Notes: generated from the sequence alone by a model not told the origin. A DNA stretch of 64,000 nt from Fibrella aquatilis (GCF_017353255.1 NZ_JAFMYU010000020.1:62001-126000); one strand, 5' to 3'. Positions 22,342-31,756 are shown, counted from the first letter of the stretch. Made by a program: numbers and translations.

Positions 22342-25300
22342 ATGGCATTGTTCTTTTGGCATACCTGGTCGAAGTCAGACCGGATGGTGGTGATTAGTGG
22401 GCTGGCACTGCTGGTGCTCTGTACCCTTGGCTATACCTACGTGGCCTGGCAGGGGCTGGAAAACGTGGTATCCTGGAATGTGCTGGGTGAACTGGTCAGC
22501 CTGCCCGGTACGCTCTACAGCTTCACCGACGGGTTGCTTACCTACCCCATTACTGGCCGTATTCAAACCGTTACGAACCAATTTGCGGTGTCGCCCATGC
22601 TGGTACATCCGGGCATGGCTACGCTCTCGGTGGGCCTGCTGTGCGCGGCACTCACCTACGCGCTGGCCGCTATCTGTCGCCTACCCGCCCTGCGCTATCG
22701 GGTTGCCATGGCCCTGTTTGTGCTGCTGCTGGCCGTATGCCGGTTCGAGGTGCTGGGCCTGCCCGGTGGTGGGCGGTGGCCGTTTCTGGTGATGACGCTG
22801 CTGTTTGGTGGCGTCAGCTATTACTTCCACGCTTTCCAGACCGCCACCCGGTTGCTTACCCGGCTCCTGGTATTTGGCGGGCTGTTTGCTCTGGCGGCGC
22901 TAGGCATTGGCCTGGGGGCTTCGGTGGTGCATCCGGCGCAGTTGCTGTTAAGCTACGCCCTGGCGGGGTTGGTCATTATCAGCGTACTCTTCATCGCCTA
23001 CATCGCCATCGACATTGTGGGCGGACTAGTGTGGCTTACGAGCGTCAGTCGCCCCAATGGTCGGCCACTGGGCGCGGTTAACTTCATCTTTATCAGTGCC
23101 TTATACCTGCTCAACCTACTCCTGATCTGGCTGCGCAATACCAAATCTATCGACTGGGACGTGCTCACCATCAGCCCGTTTCTGATTCTGCTGGTGTCTA
23201 TTGCCATGGGTTTCTGGGGCTTTCGGCACCTGACCGAACAGCGTAGTCTGCTTTCCTTCAAAGACGCCGGGGCCGGGCTGTATCTGGGCTTGTCGGCGAT
23301 GACTATCCTGACGGTGGCCTATGGGTTTGCCACAGCCAACGACCCGCTGATCGAAGTGTTTGAAGACGCTATTGTCTACAGCCATTTTATCATGGGTTTC
23401 CTGATGGTGCTCTACGTACTAGTCAATTTTTTGCCCATTTATCAGCAGCAGCTACCGGTCTACCGGGTGTTGTATAAAGCACGGCTGGCCGATCTGCCCC
23501 TGTTTCGGCTGGCGGGGGTTATTGGCATCGTTGGCGTGAGCATGTCGACGGGGCATTTCACGGCGCGGCAGGGGTACGCGGCCTGTTTGGCGGCACTGGG
23601 CGATGCCTATCAGGCTGAGAACGAGGCTGATCTGGCCCAGACGTACTACCAGGAATCGGTGGCGCAGGAGTATCAGCAACACAAAGCCAATTACGCGCTG
23701 GCCTCTATCGCCATTAACCGCAACGACCCGGCCACAGCGGCGCTGTTCTTCTCGCAGGCACTGCTCAAGCAACCTTCGCCGCAGGCGTTCATTGGCCTCT
23801 ACAGCACCTACCAGCAAACAAACCTGTTTTTCGACGCCGTTAAAACCCTGCAACGGGGCATCAATCGGTTTCCTGACAGCGGCGAACTGCGCACCAACCT
23901 GGGCTACCTCTACGGCAAAACCGCCCTGGCCGACTCGGCGTTTTATTACCTGAAATCGGCGGCCGACCTCACCCCCCGCGCCAATGTACCGCTGGCGAAT
24001 ATACTGGCCCTGTATGCCCGCAACCCGCAGATTCTGGCCAGCGACTCGACCCTGTTGGCGCAGGTGCCTGACAGTGATGACCCCACCCTGACGGCTAATG
24101 CCCTGGCCCTGCGCCTGCAACAACCCCGCACTACCACGGTCTCCAACCAACCCGCCTGGCTGACCAAAGCCCGGCCCAACGCCGCCCTTGGCGTGGGTGA
24201 GTTTGCCGGGTTGTATAATTACGCCCTGTTGGCCCCCCGCCCCGACACGCTGCTATGCAATACAATCCAACGGGCTGCTTTGAACCCGGTTAACCAGACC
24301 ATCAGCGACGAACTGTCGCTGGCGGGTGCGCTGGCCACTTACAAAGCGCATCGGCATCATGAGGCGTTTGGCCAGCTCACGCAACTGATTACCAACGACG
24401 CCCGCACCGCCCCCACCTACCGCACCATGTTGGGCCTGCTGGAACTGGAACAGGGACTAAACAAACAGGCGGCGGCCACCTTTGCGCAAAACACCGACAC
24501 CCTCTCGACCGGCTACCGGGCCGTGGCGCTAACCAAAACGGGCGATCTGGTGGCGGCACAACCGCTTTGGGAAACGGCCACCCGCCACGATGCTACCCTG
24601 CGCGATGTGCAGCAGGCCCTCTACACAGCCCCTGCCTCGGCTACAAGCGGCTCAGGCTGGACCGATTTGCAGAAAGCGTTCTACGTCAGCTATCGCTCCG
24701 ACGATGACAACCGGGGCAAGGTATGGGAAACCATTCGCGATGCCAGTCTGAAGACGGTGGCCGGCGCCACCCTGATTACAGACTATCTGGCCACCCGGCA
24801 GTACTTCTACGCGCAGATGATCTTGAGCCAGATGGGCAAACCAGCGCAGTTAACGCCCTTCGCCCGGTCATTGGAAAACCTTTCAGCACTACGCATAACC
24901 GCGTTTCGGACGAAGGACAAGGCAACTGATTCATTAGCTAAGACATTCTTTGTTGATCAGCATCTGGCCGAAGTGTCGCTGTTGCGGGGGCAAGCATTGG
25001 CCCGCCAAAAACGTCCTGCCGAAGCCCGGCAAGCCTACCAGGACGCTCTGCAACGGGCACCGCTCAACGCGACTATAGTACAGGAGACAGCCACTTTTCT
25101 GCGCCAGCATAAGCAGGTAAAAGACGCGTATGCCGCCGTGTTGCCAGCCCTGGATTATAACGAAGCCGACCCCGAATTGCTAAAAACGTACGTGCTGCTT
25201 TGCCTCGACCAAAGCCTGACCGACTATGCCGACGATGGTCTTACGCGGCTTCAGGTGGCCACCTCTCCCGCCGACTATCAGGCGTTTGAACAGGCCTATC

Positions 25301-25350
25301 AGCAAAAACTAGCGGCCATCGAAAACGCCCGCACCACGTTCAGAAACTAG
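22342..25350 (+). CDS. polytopic membrane protein with C-terminal TPR domain
   Basis: 1002 residues from the ATG at 22342; an earlier in-frame ATG would translate a terminator hairpin. Residues 1-420 contain about ten to twelve hydrophobic spans. From about 425 to the end, helical pairs read as tetratricopeptide repeats (for example ACLAALGDAYQAENEADLAQ and SGELRTNLGYLYGKTALADS). No glycosyltransferase, DedA or rhomboid motif is recognised in the membrane part. It resembles Bacteroidota membrane-TPR proteins of unknown function, some linked to surface-polymer or exosortase-like systems; that link is speculation here. It is the first gene of a rightward set ending with a LolD-like ATPase. Confidence 0.72.
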   Translation: MALFFWHTWSKSDRMVVISGLALLVLCTLGYTYVAWQGLENVVSWNVLGELVSLPGTLYSFTDGLLTYPITGRIQTVTNQFAVSPMLVHPGMATLSVGLLCAALTYALAAICRLPALRYRVAMALFVLLLAVCRFEVLGLPGGGRWPFLVMTLLFGGVSYYFHAFQTATRLLTRLLVFGGLFALAALGIGLGASVVHPAQLLLSYALAGLVIISVLFIAYIAIDIVGGLVWLTSVSRPNGRPLGAVNFIFISALYLLNLLLIWLRNTKSIDWDVLTISPFLILLVSIAMGFWGFRHLTEQRSLLSFKDAGAGLYLGLSAMTILTVAYGFATANDPLIEVFEDAIVYSHFIMGFLMVLYVLVNFLPIYQQQLPVYRVLYKARLADLPLFRLAGVIGIVGVSMSTGHFTARQGYAACLAALGDAYQAENEADLAQTYYQESVAQEYQQHKANYALASIAINRNDPATAALFFSQALLKQPSPQAFIGLYSTYQQTNLFFDAVKTLQRGINRFPDSGELRTNLGYLYGKTALADSAFYYLKSAADLTPRANVPLANILALYARNPQILASDSTLLAQVPDSDDPTLTANALALRLQQPRTTTVSNQPAWLTKARPNAALGVGEFAGLYNYALLAPRPDTLLCNTIQRAALNPVNQTISDELSLAGALATYKAHRHHEAFGQLTQLITNDARTAPTYRTMLGLLELEQGLNKQAAATFAQNTDTLSTGYRAVALTKTGDLVAAQPLWETATRHDATLRDVQQALYTAPASATSGSGWTDLQKAFYVSYRSDDDNRGKVWETIRDASLKTVAGATLITDYLATRQYFYAQMILSQMGKPAQLTPFARSLENLSALRITAFRTKDKATDSLAKTFFVDQHLAEVSLLRGQALARQKRPAEARQAYQDALQRAPLNATIVQETATFLRQHKQVKDAYAAVLPALDYNEADPELLKTYVLLCLDQSLTDYADDGLTRLQVATSPADYQAFEQAYQQKLAAIENARTTFRN

Positions 25351-25382
25351 CGTAGCTTTGGTATCCTAAAACCACCCGTACA

Positions 25383-25901
25383 ATGGCTACGAATCTTCAT
25401 TGGGTAAAGCAAGCGTTTGAACGCGATGTGCACATCACCGAAAACGGCGTGGAAGTGGGTCAACTGCACAGGGCGCTGCTGGAGCGCGACGTAAATGCCT
25501 CGTTATATACTACACGACTGCGATTTGACGTAACAGGGTTTCTGATCAATACGGTTAATATTCACGACCTGGCCGCCGCAGACCGGATTGTTGGAACGAT
25601 CAAATTCTACTTTGGCAAACGAGCCGAACTGACGCTGGACACTGGCACAGTATACACCTGGAAACGCCATAACATCCTGATGCGGCAGTGGAATATGATT
25701 CGGGAAGGAGCTACTGACACCGACGATAAAGAAGTGGTCAACTACAGCCTGACGCGGTTATTTTTTACCCAGGAAGGGGATATTCAAGCCGACTTACCTT
25801 CGCCTGAGGTCGACATTGTTATTCTGGCGGGCCTCTTCATACGCAATTATTTTCAACGCCGTCGGCGCACGGCCGCTGGGGCAGTTGCCTTTGGTGCTTA
25901 A
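25383..25901 (+). CDS. tubby/LURP-like protein, function unknown
   Basis: 172 residues, no signal peptide. The pattern of short beta strands ([65 protein letters not shown]) resembles the tubby C-terminal-like/LURP fold, which is a beta-barrel around one hydrophobic helix. Here the helix would be [15 protein letters not shown] at 144-158. In other bacteria this fold is linked to membrane-lipid binding or scramblase-like activity, but this assignment is by pattern only. The gene starts 32 nt after the TPR membrane gene and ends 17 nt before the LolD-like gene, so all three are probably co-transcribed. Confidence 0.6.
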   Translation: MATNLHWVKQAFERDVHITENGVEVGQLHRALLERDVNASLYTTRLRFDVTGFLINTVNIHDLAAADRIVGTIKFYFGKRAELTLDTGTVYTWKRHNILMRQWNMIREGATDTDDKEVVNYSLTRLFFTQEGDIQADLPSPEVDIVILAGLFIRNYFQRRRRTAAGAVAFGA

Positions 25902-25918
25902 TCAAGACTGTCCCAACA

Positions 25919-26632
25919 ATGACTATTATTGAAACCCGCGCCATCTCGAAACGTTACGTCATGGGCAGCGAAGTGGTCGATGCCCTAAAATCAATCACCA
26001 TCAATATCCAGAAAGGTGAATACGTGGCCTTCATGGGTCCGTCAGGTTCGGGAAAATCCACGCTGATGAACATTGTAGGCTGTCTGGATTCGCCTACGTC
26101 GGGGAGCTATGTGCTCAATCATAAGGATGTGAGCAACATGGGTGAAAACGAACTGGCCGAGGTGCGCAACAAAGAAATCGGATTTGTTTTCCAAACGTTC
26201 AACCTGCTGCCCCGCCAAACTTCGCTCGACAATGTGGCGCTGCCGTTGATTTACGCTGGCTATAGCAAAGCCGACCGTACCGAAAAAGCCATGATGGCTA
26301 TGAAAAACGTGGGCCTTGAAAACCGCGCCGGGCACCGCCCCAACGAACTAAGCGGCGGTCAGCGCCAACGTGTGGCCATTGCCCGTGCTCTGGTCAACGA
26401 CCCCAGCATCCTCCTGGCCGACGAACCCACGGGTAACCTCGACACCAAGACATCCTACGAGATCATGGACCTCTTCGACCAGATCCATGCCAAGGGCAAC
26501 ACCGTGATCATGGTAACCCACGAAGAAGACATTGCCGAATACGCCCACCGCATTATCCGCCTACGCGATGGCCTGATCGAGACTGATCGCGCCAACGCCA
26601 ACATCCGCAAGGCAAAGGCATTTATGGTGTAG
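25919..26632 (+). CDS. ABC transporter ATPase (LolD/MacB class)
   Basis: 237 residues. Walker A is GPSGSGKST, the Q-loop lies in [13 protein letters not shown], the signature is [15 protein letters not shown], Walker B is [12 protein letters not shown] and the switch histidine lies in VMVTHEED. All residues needed for ATP hydrolysis are present, unlike in the related ATPase at 18082. The family works with FtsX-like permeases to move lipoproteins or lipids out of the inner membrane or to export peptides. No permease gene is adjacent, so its partner is elsewhere. It ends just before the longest inverted repeat of the window. Confidence 0.92.
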   Translation: MTIIETRAISKRYVMGSEVVDALKSITINIQKGEYVAFMGPSGSGKSTLMNIVGCLDSPTSGSYVLNHKDVSNMGENELAEVRNKEIGFVFQTFNLLPRQTSLDNVALPLIYAGYSKADRTEKAMMAMKNVGLENRAGHRPNELSGGQRQRVAIARALVNDPSILLADEPTGNLDTKTSYEIMDLFDQIHAKGNTVIMVTHEEDIAEYAHRIIRLRDGLIETDRANANIRKAKAFMV

Positions 26633-26639
26633 AGCTAAA

Positions 26640-26761
26640 AGCGTAGGGCTTAAAGCCAAGAGATAAGAGCCAAGAAACAAGAAAAGGCTAACGCAAGATT
26701 TTACGTGCGTTAGCCTTTTCTTGTTTCTTGGCTCTTATCTCTTGGCTTTAAGCCCTACGCT
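26640..26761. repeat. long inverted repeat 12 (56-bp perfect arms)
   Basis: Arms 26640-26695 and 26706-26761 are perfect reverse complements with a 10-nt loop, the longest of the window. The words are CCAAGAGATAAGAGCCAAG and AAACAAGAAA; the latter recurs at 37731. It lies between convergent genes, and each gene's TAG stop is followed by AGC and the arm. Confidence 0.98.
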
Positions 26762-27136
26762 CTATGGCCGCAAAGCTGAAGCCGAATTGCCGGGGGCGGC
26801 TGCGGGAGCCTGCGCCGGTGCCGGACGGGGGGCCTGCGCTGCACTTGGTGCAGGGCGAGTAGTAGCCCGCTCAATGTTGGCGCTGTTGATATTGGCCGTA
26901 CCGTTCTTGTCGATTAGGGCGTATGAGGCCAGCACCAGCAACACAATGCCAATACCAAGGCCCCAAGTGATTTGCTCTACCACGTCGGTCGTTTTTTTAA
27001 CGCCCATTAGTTGGTTCGAGCCAAGGCCACCCAGTTCGCCGGAGAGGCCGCCACCTTTTGAATTCTGAATCAGGACCACCAGAATCAACAGGACGGTCAG
27101 AATGCACGCAAATACAATAATGGACGTAACTAACAT
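26762..27136 (-). CDS. secG: protein translocase subunit SecG
   Basis: 124 residues. Two membrane spans (MLVTSIIVFACILTVLLILVVLIQ and WGLGIGIVLLVLASYALI) flank the conserved SecG cytoplasmic loop QNSKGGGLSGELGGLG. SecG is the accessory subunit of the SecYEG channel and aids SecA-driven export. The C-terminal about 35 residues after the second span are Ala/Pro-rich and unstructured, longer than in E. coli but common in Bacteroidota. The gene follows the TPR protein gene and belongs to the miaB / activator / lptE / TPR / secG run. Its TAG stop directly abuts the long inverted repeat. Confidence 0.95.
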   Translation of the reverse strand: MLVTSIIVFACILTVLLILVVLIQNSKGGGLSGELGGLGSNQLMGVKKTTDVVEQITWGLGIGIVLLVLASYALIDKNGTANINSANIERATTRPAPSAAQAPRPAPAQAPAAAPGNSASALRP

Positions 27137-27166
27137 ACAGTAGAGGTCGTAAAAGTCAGTGGTGAT

Positions 27167-28015
27167 TTAGCGGTTCGTGACCGATTTCGAGTCGTTCAAC
27201 TCGCCTATTTTGGCCGCAAAGTACGCGTTTTTCTCTGGGTTTTTCAAGGCCAGCTTTTCGTATATGGCTATGGCTTTATCATACTTACCCTGCCGGGCCA
27301 GAATTTTAGCAAAACTTTCGGTCACCATGCTCCCAGCGGGCAACGTTGGCTGACTCCGTTGTGTGAGGTCTTCCTGGTCGGTATGGTCTCCGAGTTTACC
27401 TCGAACGGGACCGATACGCGGCTCATTACGGATGAAGTTTTCGATGATCTCCAACTGACGGCGGCGTTCCAGATCCTGCGCTTGCTGAGGATGCTGGTCT
27501 TCGGGGACCGTCTGTTCGGCCAGTGCTAGGTCGGCCTGCAAGGCTTCTTCAGCCAGCGTAGCGTCGTCGACAGGTGGTTTGGTTTCGGTAAAGAGCCCCT
27601 CCGGGGCATTGAAGGCCAGGCGGGGCATAGTAATAAGCGGCATCGACACACCACCCGACGTGCCGGGTTTGCTGCGGTACAGGGCGTAGCTTTCGTGCTT
27701 ATAGTCGTCGGGAATAGGCACCTGCCGCGAGGCCAGCTCGTTGAGCTTAAGCAACAGATTATCAGACCATTGAAACTCATTTTCGATCAGCTTACGCAGG
27801 GCATTGCGGCTTAGCGCATGGGCCGCCGCCCGGCGCAGCAGCGGCACGGTCTGCCCCTTCTGGTGCATAGATGAGGCCTTGGCCGTCAGCGTATACAACG
27901 CCTGACAGTAAGGGTATGTGGCCAGGCTCTCCTGCATTTGCTGGAGGTCGGCTACGGTCAGGTCGTTGGGGTGAGTGACCCAATACGAAAACGTTTCTTT
28001 GTCAAGAGGCTGCAT
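27167..28015 (-). CDS. TPR-like protein of the secG-lptE cluster
   Basis: 282 residues from the ATG at 28015; a TTG further upstream is less likely. No signal peptide or membrane span. The N-terminal part (PLDKETFSYWVTHPNDLTVA, LQQMQESLATYPYCQALYTL) is helical. The middle (130-190) is acidic and disordered. The C-terminus carries one clear tetratricopeptide unit (FAKILARQGKYDKAIAIYEKLALKNPEK). As I recall, the same protein sits between lptE and secG in many Bacteroidota; its role is not established. The stretch IIENFIRNEPRIGP before the TPR looks well conserved. It is separated from lptE by a mosaic repeat. Confidence 0.78.
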   Translation of the reverse strand: MQPLDKETFSYWVTHPNDLTVADLQQMQESLATYPYCQALYTLTAKASSMHQKGQTVPLLRRAAAHALSRNALRKLIENEFQWSDNLLLKLNELASRQVPIPDDYKHESYALYRSKPGTSGGVSMPLITMPRLAFNAPEGLFTETKPPVDDATLAEEALQADLALAEQTVPEDQHPQQAQDLERRRQLEIIENFIRNEPRIGPVRGKLGDHTDQEDLTQRSQPTLPAGSMVTESFAKILARQGKYDKAIAIYEKLALKNPEKNAYFAAKIGELNDSKSVTNR

Positions 28016-28050
28016 ACAATTCAAGGGTGGCGTCGGGGTACGAAAGTACT

Positions 28051-28190
28051 GATTTACGACTTACGATGTACGAATTACGATTGGTTGCTGACGCGCGGGT
28101 TTGCTCCCGCATAATTCTGCTCTGGCCGCACCGGAATGCCGGACCACGGCGGACCGGTGAGCAATAATCCGAAATCCCCAATCCAAAATC
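28051..28190. repeat. mosaic repeat 13 (unpaired halves)
   Basis: The left half (gatttacgac...ttgctgacgc) has the same words as the left arm of repeat 2, but the right half uses the different words aatccaaaatcc of repeat 6. The two ends do not pair with one another. It may be a fusion of two elements or a decayed one. Confidence 0.6.
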
Positions 28191-28193
28191 CTC

Positions 28194-28766
28194 CTACCAG
28201 TCTGCGGCGGTTTTGTTGAATACGTCGAGGATAATCTGGTCCAGAATTTTGGGTACCAGTCGGCTTTCGTTTTGGCTTAGGGTCTGGTTTTGCGGAAAAT
28301 CCTGATAAAAGGAGAAGGGTTGCTCGAAGCTTTTGGTATCGTCTTTATTATTGGTGAACCGCACCTGCACCGTTATCTGCAACCGGTTAAGCCCCGCCTG
28401 ATCGGTTGCCGTAGGGGCCACGGCCACCAGGTCATAGCCCGCAATGGCGCCTTCGAGCACCAGATCGCCGCCGCTGGGAATCACCTTCAGGTTAGTGTAA
28501 CGCTGATAATACTCCTTCAGCCGCTCGGTCAGGTCGAGGGGCAGGTTGGCCGGACCGCCCGCCGTTTGCAGCGTGAAGTTGTTGATCGTCACCGTCTTTA
28601 TAGTCGGCGAGAGCGTAGTTCCCGAAAAGGAATAGACACCGCAGGAAGAAATTAAGAATTGAGAATTAAGAATTAAGAATCCCCAAAACAGACGCCTCAG
28701 TGATATATGATTCTTAATTCTTAATCCCCAATTCTTAATTTCTTCTTTACTCTTCATCAATTTCAT
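28194..28766 (-). CDS. lptE: LptE-like LPS-assembly lipoprotein
   Basis: 190 residues from the ATG at 28766 (ATG at 28757 is also possible). The lipobox is FLISSC with Cys42, followed by GVYSFSGTTLSPTIKTVTI, the usual start of Bacteroidota LptE-family proteins. TERLKEYYQRYTNLKV, VLEGAIAGYDL and LVPKILDQIILDVFNKTAADW follow the LptE alpha/beta fold. LptE partners LptD at the outer membrane. The signal peptide is unusually long and basic, and its coding sequence is almost wholly the inverted repeat at 28648-28742. The start overlaps the end of the activator gene by 20 nt. Confidence 0.88.
   Translation of the reverse strand: MKLMKSKEEIKNWGLRIKNHISLRRLFWGFLILNSQFLISSCGVYSFSGTTLSPTIKTVTINNFTLQTAGGPANLPLDLTERLKEYYQRYTNLKVIPSGGDLVLEGAIAGYDLVAVAPTATDQAGLNRLQITVQVRFTNNKDDTKSFEQPFSFYQDFPQNQTLSQNESRLVPKILDQIILDVFNKTAADW
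28648..28742. repeat. long inverted repeat 14 inside the lptE coding region
   Basis: Arms 28648-28680 and 28710-28742 pair at 31 of 33 positions. The word AATTAAGAATTAAGAA recurs in the repeat at 52369. The arms encode the LptE signal peptide: EIKNWGLRIKNH on one side and ILNSQFLIS on the other. Confidence 0.93.
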
Positions 28767-30105
28767 ACTGTTTTATTTTTCGGTATAACGTGCGTTCGGA
28801 GATACCGAGTGCCTGGGCGGCGTATTTGCGTTTGTTGCTGTTGCGGCGCAGGGCTTTCACAATCATCTCTTTCTCTTTCTTCTCCAGCGACAGCGAGTCA
28901 TCGTCTTCCGTTTCGTGGCTCACGTCTTCTACCGTCACGTCGTTAATGTCGCCATCGGTGTCGTCCATGATCTGCACCGCCGGGTGGCCAAAATCGGGTT
29001 CGTAGGCGGGCACGTCGCGGCCGGCCGTACCGTTGGGCAATAGCCGGGTATAGTTTGGCTCGGCGGGGTCGGGCGGGCCGGGGTAGCCGTTGTCGGCGGG
29101 AGTGGTCTCGAACAGATCGCGGTGTTTGTGTAGCAGTTGACTACCGTAGGCTTCGTTGCCCAGGGCTTCGCGCACCAGCTTTTTCAGGTCGTTCATGTCG
29201 CGGCGCATGTCGAACAGAACCTTATAGAGCAGTTCACGCTCTGAAAACGAATCGGTGGGGCCATTGCCACTAATAGCTGTCAGCGCCATCGAGCCAGCTT
29301 GCCGGTCCTGATTGCGGGGCAGGTATTTGGCCAGCGTTTCGCCGTCGATAGGCTTATTCTGTTCCGATTCGAGGATAGAGATTTGCTCGGCCAGGTTTTT
29401 CAACTGGCGGATATTGCCCGGAAACGGAAACGCCAGCAGCAACCGCCGGGCGTCGTCGGTGAGTTGAATGGGCTTGATCCGGTAGCGCTCGGCAAAGTCG
29501 GTGGTGAACTTGCGGAAGAGCAGGTCGATGTCGTTGCCGCGTTCGCGCAGAGGTGGCACAAAAATGGGCACCGTGTTGAGCCGGTAGTACAGGTCTTCGC
29601 GAAAACGGCCTTTTTCCACCGCCGCCAACAGGTTTACATTGGTGGCCGCCACCACGCGCACGTCGGTCTTTTGCACTTTCGACGACCCCACGCGGATGAA
29701 TTCGCCGTTTTCAAGTACGCGCAGCAGCCGGGCCTGCGTACCCATGGGCATCTCGCCAATCTCGTCCAGAAAAATGGTGCCGCCGTTGGTGGTCTCGAAA
29801 TAGCCTTTCCGCTGGTCTACAGCCCCCGTAAACGACCCTTTCTCGTGCCCGAACAGTTCCGAGTCGATGGTTCCTTCGGGAATAGCCCCGCAGTTGATGG
29901 CAATAAACTGCCCGTGTTTGCGGGCGCTGAGGCTGTGGATGATCTTGGAAAACGACTCTTTGCCACTGCCACTTTCGCCCGTGATGAGCACCGTCAGGTC
30001 GGTCGCCGCCACCTGCGTGGCCACGCTGATGGCGTAGTTGAGCGCCGGAGCGTTGCCAATAATCCCAAACCGCAGCTTAGCCGACTGTATTTCCTGTGTG
30101 TTCAT
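28747..30105 (-). CDS. sigma-54-type AAA+ transcription activator without receiver domain
   Basis: 452 residues from the ATG at 30105; an upstream in-frame start would translate a repeat. The protein begins directly with the AAA+ domain: Walker A GESGSGKE (43-50), GSFTGA (90-95, a Ser variant of the GAFTGA loop that contacts sigma-54), Walker B TIFLDEIG (110-117) and an arginine-finger region LPPLRERGNDIDLL-like. A disordered Pro/Gly/Asp linker (310-400) leads to a Fis-type helix-turn-helix (KYAAQALGISERTLYRKI). With no receiver or PAS domain, its activity may be set by level or by a partner. It lies between miaB and lptE. Confidence 0.9.
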   Translation of the reverse strand: MNTQEIQSAKLRFGIIGNAPALNYAISVATQVAATDLTVLITGESGSGKESFSKIIHSLSARKHGQFIAINCGAIPEGTIDSELFGHEKGSFTGAVDQRKGYFETTNGGTIFLDEIGEMPMGTQARLLRVLENGEFIRVGSSKVQKTDVRVVAATNVNLLAAVEKGRFREDLYYRLNTVPIFVPPLRERGNDIDLLFRKFTTDFAERYRIKPIQLTDDARRLLLAFPFPGNIRQLKNLAEQISILESEQNKPIDGETLAKYLPRNQDRQAGSMALTAISGNGPTDSFSERELLYKVLFDMRRDMNDLKKLVREALGNEAYGSQLLHKHRDLFETTPADNGYPGPPDPAEPNYTRLLPNGTAGRDVPAYEPDFGHPAVQIMDDTDGDINDVTVEDVSHETEDDDSLSLEKKEKEMIVKALRRNSNKRKYAAQALGISERTLYRKIKQYEIDEE

Positions 30106-30117
30106 AAGGGGAGAAAA

Positions 30118-30269
30118 AATGTACAATGCACAATGAATAATGAACAATGCGGTCCGACGGGTCGGCTTCGCCGGTCCGCCGCTCGCCGAATCGGTGCGGC
30201 TTTGAGTGTTCCAGCGCGAAGCCGACCCGTCGGACCGCATTGTTCATTATTCATTGTGCATTGTACATT
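30118..30269. repeat. long inverted repeat 15 (54-bp perfect arms)
   Basis: Arms 30118-30171 and 30216-30269 are perfect complements. Outer words are GTACAATGCACAATGAATAA-like; the inner arm is GGTCCGACGGGTCGGCTTCG. It lies between miaB and the activator gene on the same strand, and the right arm enters the miaB stop codon. The leader of the activator mRNA would carry it. Confidence 0.97.
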
Positions 30270-31752
30270 AAACTACTTTTCCAATGAGCGTGGCCGATGA
30301 GCAGTCGGTGACGAGTACGTTGACGTAATCGCCTTTTTTATAGTTACCCCGGGGGAAGACCACGATTTTGTTCTGGTCATTCCGGCCCGATAAATCATCC
30401 TCTGACCGTTTCGAGAAGCCTTCCACCAGTACCCGCTGCACTTTGCCCAAGTGGCGTTGGTTACGCTCCAGCGACAGGTCGCGTTGCAGGGCTATGATCT
30501 CGTTAAGGCGGCGTTTTTTCACATCCTCCGGCACATCATCGGCGTATTTTTTGGCCGCCAGGGTGCCGGGGCGCTCCGAATAGGCAAACATATAGCCGTA
30601 GTCGAAGCGGGCGTATTCCATCAGCGACAGCGAATCTTGGTGTTCTTCTTCCGTCTCCGAGCAAAAGCCCGATATCATATCATGCGAGATACCACAGTCG
30701 TCGCCCAGAATAGCGCGGATGCGGTCTATCTTCTGGAGGTACCACTCGCGGGTGTAGGTCCGGTTCATCAGTTCCAAAATCCGGGTGTTGCCACTTTGGG
30801 CCGGCAGGTGGATGTAGTTGCAGATATTATCGAACCGGGCCATCGTATAGAGCACATCGTCAGTGATGTCTTTGGGGTGCGAGGTTGAAAAGCGCACCCG
30901 CAGGTCGGGATCGATACTCGCCACGCGGGCCAGGAGATCAGCAAACGTAACAGGCGAAGAGCCTGGAGCAGAAAGCACAGCGCTACTACTGCTACTACTG
31001 CTGTCCTCTACTCTTAGCTCTACGCTCTCCGCTCCTCGCCATTTATAGCTGTCCACATTCTGCCCCAGCAGGGTTACCTCGCGGTAGCCGTCGGCGAAGA
31101 GTTGTTCGGCTTCGCGCACGATGCTGTGGGGGTCGCGGCTGCGTTCGCGACCACGGGTGAAGGGCACCACGCAGAAGCTGCACATGTTGTCGCAGCCACG
31201 CATGATGGAAATAAAGGCCGTGACGCCGTTGGAACCCAGGCGAATCGGGGCAATGTCGGCGTAGGTTTCTTCACGGGAGAGAAAGACGTTAACGGCCTTT
31301 TGGCCCGTTTCGGCCTCTTCCACCAGCCGCGGCATGTCGCGGTAGGCATCGGGACCGGCCACGATATCAACGATCTGTTCTTCTTCTAACAGCTTAGTCT
31401 TGAGGCGTTCGGCCATACAGCCCAGTACGCCAACCACCAGTTCGGGTTTGCGTTTTTTGAAGGCCGTGAGATGCACCAACCGGTTGCGCACTTTTTGTTC
31501 GGCATTATCACGGATGGCACAGGTATTCAATAAGATAACGTCGGCTTCATCGGCCGTTGAGGTGGTAGCAAACCCGGCGTTGCGCATTACGGCCGCCACA
31601 ATCTCCGAGTCGGAGAAGTTCATCTGGCAGCCGTAGCTCTCGATATAAAGCTTTTTTTTGCCAACAGCCAGCTCATCGACAGAGACGCGAGGTAGTTCGG
31701 CGGCAGCTTTATCGTCGGGCGAAAGGATAGTTAATTTAGCAAAGCGTTCCAT
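30268..31752 (-). CDS. miaB: tRNA-2-methylthio-N6-dimethylallyladenosine synthase MiaB
   Basis: 494 residues. MiaB is a radical-SAM enzyme that methylthiolates i6A37 of tRNAs reading UNN codons. The N-terminal UPF0004 domain has Cys42, Cys78 and Cys112 for the auxiliary cluster ([31 protein letters not shown]). The SAM cluster motif CDNMCSFC is at 187-194, and [12 protein letters not shown] and a C-terminal TRAM domain follow. Residues about 239-268 are an odd insert (ESVELRVED, then seven serines, then [10 protein letters not shown]) at a normally short loop; its DNA is a degraded copy of an intergenic repeat. A TACCTTTG box lies only 5 nt before the ATG. Confidence 0.96.
   Translation of the reverse strand: MERFAKLTILSPDDKAAAELPRVSVDELAVGKKKLYIESYGCQMNFSDSEIVAAVMRNAGFATTSTADEADVILLNTCAIRDNAEQKVRNRLVHLTAFKKRKPELVVGVLGCMAERLKTKLLEEEQIVDIVAGPDAYRDMPRLVEEAETGQKAVNVFLSREETYADIAPIRLGSNGVTAFISIMRGCDNMCSFCVVPFTRGRERSRDPHSIVREAEQLFADGYREVTLLGQNVDSYKWRGAESVELRVEDSSSSSSSAVLSAPGSSPVTFADLLARVASIDPDLRVRFSTSHPKDITDDVLYTMARFDNICNYIHLPAQSGNTRILELMNRTYTREWYLQKIDRIRAILGDDCGISHDMISGFCSETEEEHQDSLSLMEYARFDYGYMFAYSERPGTLAAKKYADDVPEDVKKRRLNEIIALQRDLSLERNQRHLGKVQRVLVEGFSKRSEDDLSGRNDQNKIVVFPRGNYKKGDYVNVLVTDCSSATLIGKVV
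30953..31040. repeat. repeat 16 inside the miaB coding region
   Basis: GGCGAAGAGCCTGGAGCAGA at 30953 and GCTCTCCGCTCCTCGCC at the right end pair at about 17 of 24 positions. The words match repeat 8 (gaagagcagagagc). Between the arms lie CTACTACTG triplets that encode polyserine. The reading frame is kept open. Confidence 0.7.
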
Positions 31753-31756
31753 CCAG

